A stretch of DNA of 41,451 nucleotides from Actinomycetota bacterium (GTDB taxonomy: Bacteria > Actinomycetota > Thermoleophilia > RBG-16-64-13). The DNA lies in the NCBI GenBank assembly GCA_012523095.1, contig JAAYJE010000004.1:1-41451 (forward strand). The letters are read 5' to 3'. The notes beneath the pieces were generated by a model. The model was not told the origin of the DNA and searched no databases. It saw only the letters and a list, made by a program, of their open reading frames with translations. Positions 29,077 to 37,434 of the stretch are shown piece by piece; within the stretch, counting starts at the first letter, position 1, and each line of letters starts with the position of its first letter. A program made the translations under genes and the position numbers.

Positions 29077-29930
29077 GGCACGAAAAGCCCGAGCGTCGTG
29101 AAGAACAAGAACACCACGCTGATGATGCCGTTCATGGTCATGAAGGCTACTCCCACCTTGGTCAGATCGGCCTTTCTCATGAGCCAGTTCTCATAGAAGA
29201 GAAGTAGCGCACAGACCGCCACCCCCAGATAGTAGACGAAGTTGGCTCCTTGGACCCACCCGGTCAGCGCCAACAGCACCACTGCGAGCAGGTGGAATGT
29301 CCTGGTGCTCCAGAGTCCCGCACTCTCGCCCAGGTCGGCCGGGATGGAGTGGAGACCTTGCTCCCGATCGACGGTTATGTCCATGAAGGAATACGTGACG
29401 TCGAATCCCGCGATCCACAGACCCACGCCGGCGCCCAGCAGGAAAGGCTCCCAGGTGACTCTGCCCGTGACCGCCACCCAAGCCCCGACCGGCCCCAGAC
29501 CGTCGGCAAGACCCAAGACCACATGACACAGCCACGTCCACCGCTTCGTGTAAGGGTAAACGACCATGGGGATGATGGCGACCGGCCAGAGATAGCGGGT
29601 GATAACCGGTAGGTTGAAGGTGGACCAGACGAGCACCCCCAGCGACACGAGGGCAAAGATCCACACCTGCCGCCGTTTTACCAGCCCCGCCGGGATCTCG
29701 CGCTCGGCCGTCCTAGGATTGCGGGCGTCGATGCCGGCGTCGATCAACCGGTTGAGCGCCATGCCGAAGCTGCGCGCCGCCACCATGGCGACGGTTATCC
29801 AGAACATCCGCCAGAAGCCCGGTACCCCCATCTCCGCCAAGAACGCCGCGGCGTAGGCGAAGGGGAGCGCGAATATGGAGTGCTCGAACTTGATCAGACT
29901 CGCGAAGCGACGCGTGTAGGTGAGCAACAC
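29073..29930 (-). CDS. ubiA: UbiA-family prenyltransferase (menaquinone type)
   Basis: 285 residues from the GTG at 29930, eight bases after the ubiD stop; the ribosome-binding site (AGGGGG) is distant, so the exact start is less sure. It is an integral membrane prenyltransferase attaching the polyprenyl tail. The first Asp-rich site is ARSFGMALNRLIDAGIDARN and the second is SFMDITVDREQGLHSIPADL. Multiple helices follow. In this context it acts as the MqnP-type enzyme between the ubiD and ubiE steps. Confidence 0.9.
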   Translation of the reverse strand: MLLTYTRRFASLIKFEHSIFALPFAYAAAFLAEMGVPGFWRMFWITVAMVAARSFGMALNRLIDAGIDARNPRTAEREIPAGLVKRRQVWIFALVSLGVLVWSTFNLPVITRYLWPVAIIPMVVYPYTKRWTWLCHVVLGLADGLGPVGAWVAVTGRVTWEPFLLGAGVGLWIAGFDVTYSFMDITVDREQGLHSIPADLGESAGLWSTRTFHLLAVVLLALTGWVQGANFVYYLGVAVCALLLFYENWLMRKADLTKVGVAFMTMNGIISVVFLFFTTLGLFVP

Positions 29931-29938
29931 AGACGTGT

Positions 29939-31507
29939 CTAGTCCCCCTGAGGTCCGGGTGCAGCGCCGTACCTGTCGCCTGACCCCAAGCCCAGCGACG
30001 GCCAGAGTTCGTCCACCCGTGCTTTGACTTCCGGCGACATCTCCACGTCGGGGGGCCAGGTCCGGTGATGCCCCTCGGCCGGCCCCTTCGTCGTCGCGTC
30101 GATGCCGATCTTGCCCCCCCACAGAGGCTGCGGCGCTGAGTGGTCGAGCACGTCCAGTGGCCCCTCGCCCACCAATACGTCGCGTTTCCAGTCCACGTTG
30201 CTGAAGACCCGCCAAGCCACCTGGGCGTAATCATGCACGTCTACGCCGGCATCCACCACCACGATGCACTTGCAGAACTGCATCTGCCCCGCACCCCACA
30301 GCGCGTGCATCACCTTGCGGGCCTGCAGGGGATAGCTCTTGTCCAGCGACACTATGGCGCAGTTGTGAAAGCCCCCTTCCCGCGGTAGGTCCATGTCGAC
30401 CAACTCGGGCAGGGTGAGGCGGATCAGGGGGAGGAAGACTCTCTCCGTGGCTTTGCCCAGTTGCGCGTCTTCCATGGGGGCCTGCCCCACGATGGTGGTG
30501 GAGTACACCGGGTCTCGACGATGGGTGATCGCGGTCAGATGGAGAACAGGGTACTGATCGGCAAGAGAATAGTAGCCGGTATGGTCGCCGAAGGGGCCCT
30601 CCTCGCGAGTCTCGTCGAGATCGACATAGCCCTCGAGCACGAACTCGGCATGGTCGGGGACCTGCAGATCGACGGTGCGGCATTGCACCAGATCGACCGC
30701 CTCACCTCGCAGGAATCCTGCGAACAGCATCTCGTCGATCGCGCCCGGCAAAGGTGCCGTGGCGGCGTACGTGAGGGCCGGGTCGGTGCCGATGGCCACC
30801 GCCACTTCCATGCGACCCCGCGGGCGGCCGCCGCCGGCACCCGTTCCCGCGGGCGGGCCTCCGCCGCCGTGTCCGGCCGCCCCGTCGCCGGAAGAGGCTC
30901 CGGCGCCGTCCTTGGCCTTGCGGTAGTGCTCGGCGCCGTCCTTGTGGATATGCCAGTGCATTCCCGTGGTGCGCTTGTCGAATACTTGAAGCCGGTACAT
31001 CCCGACGTTCCGCCTCCCGGTGGCGGGATGGCGGGTGAACACCAGCGGCAGAGTGATGTAGCGGCCGGCGTCGAGCGGCCAGCACTGCAACACCGGGATC
31101 TTCCCCAGGTCGATCTCATCACCGGTGAGCACCACTTCCTGGCAGGCGCCGCGTCTCACGACCCTCGGCTGCAGAGCCGCCAGTTCCTTCAAGCGCGCGA
31201 GGGCCTTGAGCTTATCCCAAGTGCTGCCCGGAATCTCGAAGGCGGTGAGCTTCTCCACCCGCGCGGCCAACTCGTCGAACGACTTCGCCCGCAATGCGAG
31301 GCACATCCGCCTTTCGGTGCCGAACTGATTCATCAGCACCGGGATATCGTGACCCTTGGGCCGCGTGAACAGCAGGGCCGGGCCGCCCGTCTTCACGGCG
31401 CGATCGGCGATCTCGGTCATCTCAAGGACGGGGTCGACCGGCGTGTCGATAGTGGCCAACTCACCCCTGTCACGCAGAAGCTTGATGAAGTCTCGGAGGT
31501 CCTTCAC
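29939..31507 (-). CDS. ubiD: Menaquinone biosynthesis decarboxylase (UbiD family)
   Basis: 522 residues, a prenylated-FMN-dependent decarboxylase. Visible family blocks are MKDLRDFIKLLRDRGELATI, the metal/prFMN-binding WPLDAGRYITLPLVFT and NVGMYRLQVFDKRTTGMHWH, and the catalytic REEGPFGDHTGYYS. Residues ~200-231 are a Gly-rich insertion (DGAAGHGGGGPPAGTGAGGG) not expected in UbiD. The GTG start overlaps the glycosyltransferase stop (GTGA). Its flavin prenyltransferase partner (UbiX-type) is not in the window. Confidence 0.92.
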   Translation of the reverse strand: MKDLRDFIKLLRDRGELATIDTPVDPVLEMTEIADRAVKTGGPALLFTRPKGHDIPVLMNQFGTERRMCLALRAKSFDELAARVEKLTAFEIPGSTWDKLKALARLKELAALQPRVVRRGACQEVVLTGDEIDLGKIPVLQCWPLDAGRYITLPLVFTRHPATGRRNVGMYRLQVFDKRTTGMHWHIHKDGAEHYRKAKDGAGASSGDGAAGHGGGGPPAGTGAGGGRPRGRMEVAVAIGTDPALTYAATAPLPGAIDEMLFAGFLRGEAVDLVQCRTVDLQVPDHAEFVLEGYVDLDETREEGPFGDHTGYYSLADQYPVLHLTAITHRRDPVYSTTIVGQAPMEDAQLGKATERVFLPLIRLTLPELVDMDLPREGGFHNCAIVSLDKSYPLQARKVMHALWGAGQMQFCKCIVVVDAGVDVHDYAQVAWRVFSNVDWKRDVLVGEGPLDVLDHSAPQPLWGGKIGIDATTKGPAEGHHRTWPPDVEMSPEVKARVDELWPSLGLGSGDRYGAAPGPQGD

Positions 31508-32619
31508 GAAGCCGTCGATTCGCTCAGCGCGCCACGGTAAACCTCTAAGGTCTCTTCAGCCGCCCTACGCCAGGAAAAAAGGCCGGCGCGGCGCAGGCCT
31601 GCTTCGCGCAGATTTTGGCGGAGGTCGGGTTGGGTGAGCACGCGCACGACACAATCCTCGAAGTCATCAAAGGAGGTGGGGTTGAAGAGCAGAGCCGCCG
31701 AACCGGTCACCTCCGGCAGCGACGAGGAGTTCGACACCACGCAGGGCGTCCCGCAGGCCATGGCCTCTAAGGGAGGCAACCCGAACCCTTCGTACAGCGA
31801 CGGGAAGACGAACAACTCAGCCTCAGAGTACACAGCAGGAAGATCCTCGTCGGGAATGAAGCCTGGAAAGTGCACCGTCCCCGCCAGCCCGGCGCTCTCC
31901 GCCTCCCGAACCAGGTTGCGATACGACATCTCTTTCTGTCCGGCGAGCACCAAATCAGGAGCGACGGCCAGCCGCTTGCGTAGTCTAGACCAAGCCCGCA
32001 GCAGGAACGAAAGGTTCTTCTCCGGCCGGAAGTCACCGGCCCAGAAGGCGAACCGCGCCGGCAGAGAATGACGACGCCGCACCGCCAAACGCGTCTTCTC
32101 GTCGATGTTGGGACCGAAGCGTGCCGAGACTCCGTTGTGGATCACCCTCGCCTTCATGGAATCGATGTTGGCGTACACGTCCAGAGCCGAGAGGAGGATC
32201 TGAGAGACCGTGATCACCCGCCTGGATTCCTCGAGAGTCCGGTGCAACTGTCTCTTGTAGCGGACGCGCAGAGCGAGCGGTACGCTCCTCGGATAGAGGA
32301 ACGGGGTGATGTCGTGCATGGTCGACACCAGAGGGACCCGCAGGGGGGTGGGCGCCCATGGACTGGGCACATGCAGGAGGTCGAGGTCGTATTGCTTGAC
32401 GAGCGCTCTGAAGGCGCTCTGTCCGCCCCAGGAGATCGGGTCCATGTTCGCCGAGACAAGTGTGAAGCCGTCTGATTGAGGGATGTTGGCCTTCTCCTGA
32501 TCCTCGCAGAAGATGACGAATTCCTCTCCGAAGTCGGCGAATTGCCGCAGAAGATTGCGAGAGTAGATACCGATGCCGCCTCGATAGCGCACCGTTCGTG
32601 CATCGAATCCTATCCTCAT
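31504..32619 (-). CDS. Glycosyltransferase family 4 protein
   Basis: 371 residues, a GT-B fold retaining transferase. The N-terminus is RIGFDARTVRYRGGIGIYSR (acceptor domain with a Gly loop). The donor domain shows FAFWAGDFRPEKNLSFLLRA and FPSLYEGFGLPPLEAMACGT, the E-x7-E signature. Substrates are unknown. It is the first gene of the menaquinone operon by overlap with ubiD, though a functional link is not obvious. Confidence 0.88.
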   Translation of the reverse strand: MRIGFDARTVRYRGGIGIYSRNLLRQFADFGEEFVIFCEDQEKANIPQSDGFTLVSANMDPISWGGQSAFRALVKQYDLDLLHVPSPWAPTPLRVPLVSTMHDITPFLYPRSVPLALRVRYKRQLHRTLEESRRVITVSQILLSALDVYANIDSMKARVIHNGVSARFGPNIDEKTRLAVRRRHSLPARFAFWAGDFRPEKNLSFLLRAWSRLRKRLAVAPDLVLAGQKEMSYRNLVREAESAGLAGTVHFPGFIPDEDLPAVYSEAELFVFPSLYEGFGLPPLEAMACGTPCVVSNSSSLPEVTGSAALLFNPTSFDDFEDCVVRVLTQPDLRQNLREAGLRRAGLFSWRRAAEETLEVYRGALSESTAS

Positions 32620-32708
32620 GCAACCTCCCGCGCCCTCACGCAGGCCGGAATACCGGTCAAGTTATTCCCCCGTTCGCCCGAAATAGTATCAAAGACCTCC
32701 ATGTCCGC

Positions 32709-32738
32709 TTGCGGCCTGGGCGATGTTGTATGTAATAT
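32709..32738 (+). promoter_or_regulatory. Candidate promoter of the GGDEF gene
   Basis: TTGCGG (32709-32714) and TAATAT (32733-32738) are separated by 18 bases, in the 156-base divergent space before the GTG at 32776. The surrounding AT-rich patch is unusual for this GC-rich window. Confidence 0.35.
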
Positions 32739-32775
32739 ATGTAGATGTTTTCGTTCTGAGCGTAGAGGTTATCCT

Positions 32776-33783
32776 GTGCTGAACGCTAACAACACCGGTG
32801 AGCCCTCTGGGGGGGTCGACCAGGGCTCAATCCTGATCAAGGCCAGGAGCATTCTCGACGAGCACAAGCTCGACATCACAAAGAGCTGGCTCAGTCGCCT
32901 CGTGGGCCGACTCGACGACCTCGAGGCGCTCGAGCGCTTTCCCACCCAGGAGAGCATCCGCACGTCGGTGGAGCTCATCGAAGGCCTCATCCAGTGCCTC
33001 GCGGACGAGGAGGCCCTGGCGGAATTCGAAGTAGACGGCGTCTTCTATAAGCAGGCCGAGAACCTGGGCATGCTACAACGCGACAGCTCCGGAGCGATAG
33101 GCTCGCTGGCGGATAATCTGGCCGCCCTTGAAGAGGCCATCTGGGACAGGTTGGCCGAAGGTCTCCGACAGCAAGACCAGGATGTGCTACAACTGGTGCG
33201 CATCTTGCGCCTGGGCCTCCACCGGATCATGACCGCGGCGACGGCCGCGTATCACCACCAATCGAACGCCGAACTCAACCGCCTGGCCCACACCGACGCC
33301 CTCACAGGGCTCTACAATCGCCGCTACTGGGAGCCGGAGCTGGCGCGTCACGTGGAGTTGTACAAGCGTTATCGCCACCCCTTCGCGATCCTGATGCTCG
33401 ACTTCGACAACCTGAAGTGGGTCAACGATACGTTCGGGCACGCGGCGGGCGACACGGCGCTCATCCACTTGGCCACGGTCATGCGCATGAGCATCCGCGA
33501 TGTCGATATCCCCTGCCGGTTCGGAGGCGACGAATTCTTGATACTCATGCCTGAGGCGGAGAAGAACGCCATCCAGATGGTAGGACGTAGGATCTCTGAG
33601 TCGATCAACAAGACTCGTTTCAAGCTGGGCCGTTCATTCGCCAGCCTCCAAGTCAGCTTCGGCGCAGCCGCCTGCCCGGAAAACGGGGTGGAAGCCGACG
33701 TCCTCCTGCAGGAGGCCGATGCGAACCTATACCGGGCCAAGCAAGAGAAGTCAGAACAGCACACAGCTCCTTCGGCGCCCTAG
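32776..33783 (+). CDS. Diguanylate cyclase (GGDEF) with RsbRD-like N-terminus
   Basis: 335 residues from the GTG at 32776 (AGAGGTT upstream). The N-terminal ~165 residues are helical (SILDEHKLDITKSWLSRLVG, FPTQESIRTSVELIEGLIQC) and resemble RsbRD-type sensory helical bundles. A GGDEF domain follows (HTDALTGLYNRRYWEPEL, IPCRFGGDEFLILMPEAEKN). The GGDEF signature at 250-254 is intact, and an RxxD inhibitory site (RDVD, 241-244) lies five residues before it, so it should make cyclic di-GMP with product inhibition. No EAL domain. The signal is unknown. Confidence 0.9.
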   Translation: MLNANNTGEPSGGVDQGSILIKARSILDEHKLDITKSWLSRLVGRLDDLEALERFPTQESIRTSVELIEGLIQCLADEEALAEFEVDGVFYKQAENLGMLQRDSSGAIGSLADNLAALEEAIWDRLAEGLRQQDQDVLQLVRILRLGLHRIMTAATAAYHHQSNAELNRLAHTDALTGLYNRRYWEPELARHVELYKRYRHPFAILMLDFDNLKWVNDTFGHAAGDTALIHLATVMRMSIRDVDIPCRFGGDEFLILMPEAEKNAIQMVGRRISESINKTRFKLGRSFASLQVSFGAAACPENGVEADVLLQEADANLYRAKQEKSEQHTAPSAP

Positions 33784-33797
33784 AAGCCTTCTAGCCG

Positions 33798-34322
33798 TCA
33801 GTCGCCGGCGGGCGACGCACACTCGTAAGCCTCTCCTCGAACAGTCTCGATCGCATGCTCAAGCACGTCTGCGATCACGGCGAAGTGCTCCCGGCATGCT
33901 TTGGGGCTGCCCGGCATATTGATGATGAGGGTACGCCTGCGCACCACCGAGACGGCCCGACTCAGCATGGCGTGCGGGGTAGCCCGCATCGAGGCGGAGC
34001 GCATGGCCTCGGCGACCCCGGGCACGATCCTCTCGGCGACGGCCAGGGTGGCTTCGGGAGCGCGGTCGCGAGGCGCCAAACCCGTGCCTCCCGTTGTGAG
34101 CACAAGATCGAACTCACCGCCGTCGGCGAGTCCGGCCAGCACCTCCTCGATGCCGGCCTGATCGTCGGCGATGACCAGAGGATCGCCGACCTCGGCGCCC
34201 GTGGCTCTTAACAGTCCCACCAAAGTGGGGCCGGAGGCGTCGGGACGCAGCCCAGCGCTGGCCTTGTCGCTCAGCGTGACGACGGCTGCTCGGACAGGGC
34301 TGCGGAGCCGTCTGTGGTTCAC
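33798..34322 (-). CDS. mogA: Molybdenum cofactor biosynthesis protein MogA/MoaB
   Basis: 174 residues, adenylating or binding molybdopterin before metal insertion. Motifs AAVVTLSDKASAGLRPDASG, LTTGGTGLAPRDRAPEAT and LIINMPGSPKACREH are typical of MogA/MoaB proteins. The GTG overlaps the moaC stop (GTGA). It converges with the GGDEF gene, with only 14 bases between the two stops. MogA versus MoaB cannot be decided from sequence alone. Confidence 0.92.
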   Translation of the reverse strand: MNHRRLRSPVRAAVVTLSDKASAGLRPDASGPTLVGLLRATGAEVGDPLVIADDQAGIEEVLAGLADGGEFDLVLTTGGTGLAPRDRAPEATLAVAERIVPGVAEAMRSASMRATPHAMLSRAVSVVRRRTLIINMPGSPKACREHFAVIADVLEHAIETVRGEAYECASPAGD

Positions 34323-34954
34323 ATCGTGCCCCCGGACGCGGAGGCGGGGGCGGCCGGCGCGGGGGCGGAGGCCGAGGGGGCCGCGGCAGGGCCGGCCGGC
34401 GCGGAGGCCGAGGGGGTAGAGGCGGCCGTGGCAGTGACGCCGGGCGCCCGTTCCGGTCGTGGCGAAGCCTCTTCGCCCGGGCGGATGTAGTCTTCTTTCC
34501 CGCCCGTCTTCTCCAGAAGACGGATGTCGCCCAGGACCATGCCCCGATCAACGGCCTTACACATATCGTAGATGGTGATGGCGGCCGTGGCGGCTCCCAC
34601 GAGAGCCTCCATCTCGACCCCGGTGCGGTCTTCGGTGCGGGTGATGCACTCGATGTCTATCCGAGAGTCGTCGTCCACAACCGAGAAGGCGAGGTCCACC
34701 TGGGTGAGGAAGAGGGGGTGGCAGAGCGGGATGAGTTCCGAGGTCTTCTTGGCCGCCATGATGCCGGCGACTTTGGCAACGGCGAGAACGTCTCCCTTGG
34801 GCAGAGCCTGCTCTTTCAGAAGTCGTAAGGTGGCCGGGGCCATCCAGACCCGCGCGCCGGCCCGAGCCGCGCGCCGGGTGGGCTGCTTCCCTCCCACGTC
34901 CACCATGCGTGCTTCGCCTGCTGCATCGATATGGGTGAGGCGCGACTCCTCCAT
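34319..34954 (-). CDS. moaC: Cyclic pyranopterin monophosphate synthase MoaC
   Basis: 211 residues; it rearranges the MoaA product into cPMP. Family blocks are THIDAAGEARMVDVGGK, KVAGIMAAKKTSELIPLCHP and ITRTEDRTGVEMEALVGAAT, with YDMCKAVDRGM. The normal end is near residue 158. The last ~52 residues are an Ala/Ser/Pro-rich tail encoded by internally repetitive GC-rich DNA. One base separates it from the moaA stop. Confidence 0.94.
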   Translation of the reverse strand: MEESRLTHIDAAGEARMVDVGGKQPTRRAARAGARVWMAPATLRLLKEQALPKGDVLAVAKVAGIMAAKKTSELIPLCHPLFLTQVDLAFSVVDDDSRIDIECITRTEDRTGVEMEALVGAATAAITIYDMCKAVDRGMVLGDIRLLEKTGGKEDYIRPGEEASPRPERAPGVTATAASTPSASAPAGPAAAPSASAPAPAAPASASGGTM

Positions 34955-34955
34955 C

Positions 34956-35936
34956 TCAGCCTCCTACTTGAGACATACCTCGATTGGTGCGGCCCGGTAG
35001 GACGTTCTTGTCGAACGTCTTACCTTCCAACGATTCTCCGATCAATGCGAGTACCGCGTCCCGATCCCGAGCCTGGACCGCACCCTTCACGTCGACCTCA
35101 GCGCTGGAGAACAGGCAGTTCTTCAGCCGTCCGTCGGCGGTCAATCGCAGACGATTGCACTCGCGGCAAAAATGGTCGGACACCGAGCCGATGAAGCCCA
35201 ATGTCCCTTGATGTCCGGGGAACCTGAAGTAGTGCGCCGGTCCCCAGCCCAACGGCGGGTCAACGGGCTCCGGCGCGAGAGACCCGCGGTTGTTCAGACC
35301 GTGCAGAACCTTCATGACTTCGGCCTTGGTGACCGACTCTCCGGCCGAGCGTGGGCCGCAGCCCCCCACCGGCATCCACTCGATGAAACGGACATGGAGG
35401 GGCCTGTCGCGAGTCAGCGCCACGAAGTCGGCGATCTCGGACAGAATATCGGGCATCATCACCACGTTCAGCTTCACCGGGGCCAGTGAGTGATGCAGGG
35501 CCGCCTCAATTCCCGCGAGGGCCGCTTCCAATGAGCCGCCTCGTGTTAGGAACCGATAGCGTTCCGGATCCAGCGAATCAAGACTGATGTTCACTCGGTC
35601 GAGACCGGCGGCTTTGAGTCCCTCAGCGAATCGTGGTAAGAGCACGCCGTTGGTGGTGAGAGATATGCCCTGTATGCCCGGGACCGCCCGGATCAACGAG
35701 ATCAGGTCCGCAAGACCCTTTCGCACCAACGGTTCGCCTCCGGTCACCCGGACCTTGGTGATGCCCATCTCGGCGGAAGCCCCCACGAAAAAGCCCATAT
35801 CCTCATAGGAGAAGATGTCCTCGTGCGGTATGGAAGGTATGCCCTCCGGAGGCATGCAGTAGACACACCGGTAGTTACATCTGTCGGTGACCGAGAGACG
35901 GAGGTAGTCGACGACTTGGCCGGCGGGTGGGTTCAC
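34956..35936 (-). CDS. moaA: GTP 3',8-cyclase MoaA
   Basis: About 326 residues; I choose the GTG at 35936 (GGGGAAG six bases upstream) over a TTG at 35957. It is a radical SAM enzyme that starts molybdopterin synthesis. The N-terminal cluster is CNYRCVYC; VRVTGGEPLVRKG and the C-terminal cluster FCRECNRLRLTADGRLKNC are intact, and the protein ends in the essential Gly-Gly. Confidence 0.95.
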   Translation of the reverse strand: MNPPAGQVVDYLRLSVTDRCNYRCVYCMPPEGIPSIPHEDIFSYEDMGFFVGASAEMGITKVRVTGGEPLVRKGLADLISLIRAVPGIQGISLTTNGVLLPRFAEGLKAAGLDRVNISLDSLDPERYRFLTRGGSLEAALAGIEAALHHSLAPVKLNVVMMPDILSEIADFVALTRDRPLHVRFIEWMPVGGCGPRSAGESVTKAEVMKVLHGLNNRGSLAPEPVDPPLGWGPAHYFRFPGHQGTLGFIGSVSDHFCRECNRLRLTADGRLKNCLFSSAEVDVKGAVQARDRDAVLALIGESLEGKTFDKNVLPGRTNRGMSQVGG

Positions 35937-35962
35937 CTGTGACTTCCCCGATTCCAAAGGCG

Positions 35963-37129
35963 CTATACTCGTGCAAGTATACGCTCTGCGATGAGGTCGG
36001 CCAATCCCTGAAAGTCGTCCAGATCGAGCTGGGGGACCGGGTAGTCCGGGAATCTCTGATCGCTCGCTATGCCTATGAGCTCGTCAGGCAAGCTGACCAA
36101 CTCAGTGCTCCGGGCACGGCGCGACACCTCGATCTTGGGCGCGTCCTGCTTCTTGAACCCCTCGGTGATGATCAAATCGACGGGCTCCCGGATTTGACGG
36201 ATGAGTTCTCCCAGGGGTCTCTCCTCAGCCACGGTGTTCAGCCAGACATATTTGTCCGGAGAAGAGATGCCCACCACCTCGGCTCCCATCTCCCGGAAGC
36301 GGTAGGAGTCGGTGCCGGGCACGTCGATCTCGAACCCATGGCTGTCGTGCTTCAGAGCCGCCACCCGGTAGCCTCGGCTGCGAAGTTCCTCGATCACCCC
36401 CAGTACGACCGTGGTCTTCCCGGACTTCTTCTTGCCGATGAAGGAAACGACGGGGAGGGGAGAAGCGTCCATGAAGGCCTGGATACGGGGCCGGAGCGCC
36501 GCGCGCCGGCCCCCTTCCTCACCCGCAAGCTCCTTCCTCGCAGCTTCGAGCTCCACGTGCGTGTTCACGTTGAAGAAGAGCCTGTCGGGATCGCCGTATG
36601 TGCTGTCGTCTATGTCCAGATAGCCGGTGTTGAGGTCGGGATAGATGTCGAAGATGCGCCGACCGCCCGAAGCGATGAACTCACGATATGCGTCGAGCGT
36701 GCCTTTGCCGTATACGGCGCACAAGGGCTGGAGGTAGCCCCCGTGCCGAGGAACGTACACATCGAAACCTTCAGAGCCGTCGGCCAGCGTCCGCAACAGG
36801 CGCGGGGTAAGGAACGGCATATCGCAGGCCACACAGATCACGCGTCCGGTCGGCGAGGCGAGCACCGCAGAGTAGACTCCCACCGCCGAGCCCATCTCGG
36901 GCAGAGCGTCGTTGACGATGGGCAGTCCCAAAGTATGGAAGCGAGACGGGTCCTTCGTAACCACGAAGACGTTAGCGAACAGCGGCGCCAGCCGGTCACG
37001 CATCCACTCGAGGAGGGTTCCATCTTTCAGCAACGCGAATGCCTTGTCCTCGCCCATGCGGGTAGACTGCCCACCCGCCAACAGCGCCAAGCTCACATCC
37101 GATCGGTACGGCTGCCAGAAGAGTGTCAT
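35963..37129 (-). CDS. MobA-MobB fusion protein
   Basis: 388 residues with two domains. Residues 1-~205 are MobA, molybdenum cofactor guanylyltransferase (LALLAGGQSTRMGEDKAFAL, VACDMPFLTP, DIYPDLNTGYLDIDD). Residues ~225-388 are MobB, a P-loop GTPase-like protein (VVSFIGKKKSGKTTVVLGVI, ALKHDSHGFEIDVPGTDSYR, DLIITEGFKKQDAPKIEV). Fusion of the two is known but not universal. It heads the moa cluster, with about 26 bases to moaA. Confidence 0.92.
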   Translation of the reverse strand: MTLFWQPYRSDVSLALLAGGQSTRMGEDKAFALLKDGTLLEWMRDRLAPLFANVFVVTKDPSRFHTLGLPIVNDALPEMGSAVGVYSAVLASPTGRVICVACDMPFLTPRLLRTLADGSEGFDVYVPRHGGYLQPLCAVYGKGTLDAYREFIASGGRRIFDIYPDLNTGYLDIDDSTYGDPDRLFFNVNTHVELEAARKELAGEEGGRRAALRPRIQAFMDASPLPVVSFIGKKKSGKTTVVLGVIEELRSRGYRVAALKHDSHGFEIDVPGTDSYRFREMGAEVVGISSPDKYVWLNTVAEERPLGELIRQIREPVDLIITEGFKKQDAPKIEVSRRARSTELVSLPDELIGIASDQRFPDYPVPQLDLDDFQGLADLIAERILARV

Positions 37130-37434
37130 GAGCCACCTGTGTCCATGGTCGTATCAACCTGCCGGCACGCACGACGCCGTCGCTTTCGCACCGGCCGTCA
37201 CCGGCATGCCGGGAGCGGGCCCCAGTCCGTCCGCCGACGCCCGCCTAACAGAAGAGATTACCTCACCTTCGCCGCCGAAGAGGGTGTGCTCATCGACTTT
37301 CACCAAGAAACGTGTGCTTATCGGCTTTCGCCGGTCCGACCACCTTGTCGGGCCCGGCATCTCTTCCACTGCGCCCTGGCAGGAGACCGGAACACCGAGT
37401 AGAATCCAAGCAGCCTGCTACCGTCGGAGGACGA
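37130..37434. other. Divergent intergenic region with a weak tandem repeat
   Basis: About 305 bases between mobAB (-) and the VirB11-like gene (+). Two similar blocks, gtgtgctcatcgactttcacc near 37284 and gtgtgcttatcggctttcgcc near 37312, are spaced 28 bases apart and could be regulator sites. No gene is supported. Confidence 0.3.

Noticed and set aside
37130-37434. Molybdenum cofactor riboswitch before the moa/mob cluster
   Set aside because: I looked for a structured leader ahead of mobAB but saw no recognisable conserved fold; only a weak tandem repeat on the side of the divergent gene.
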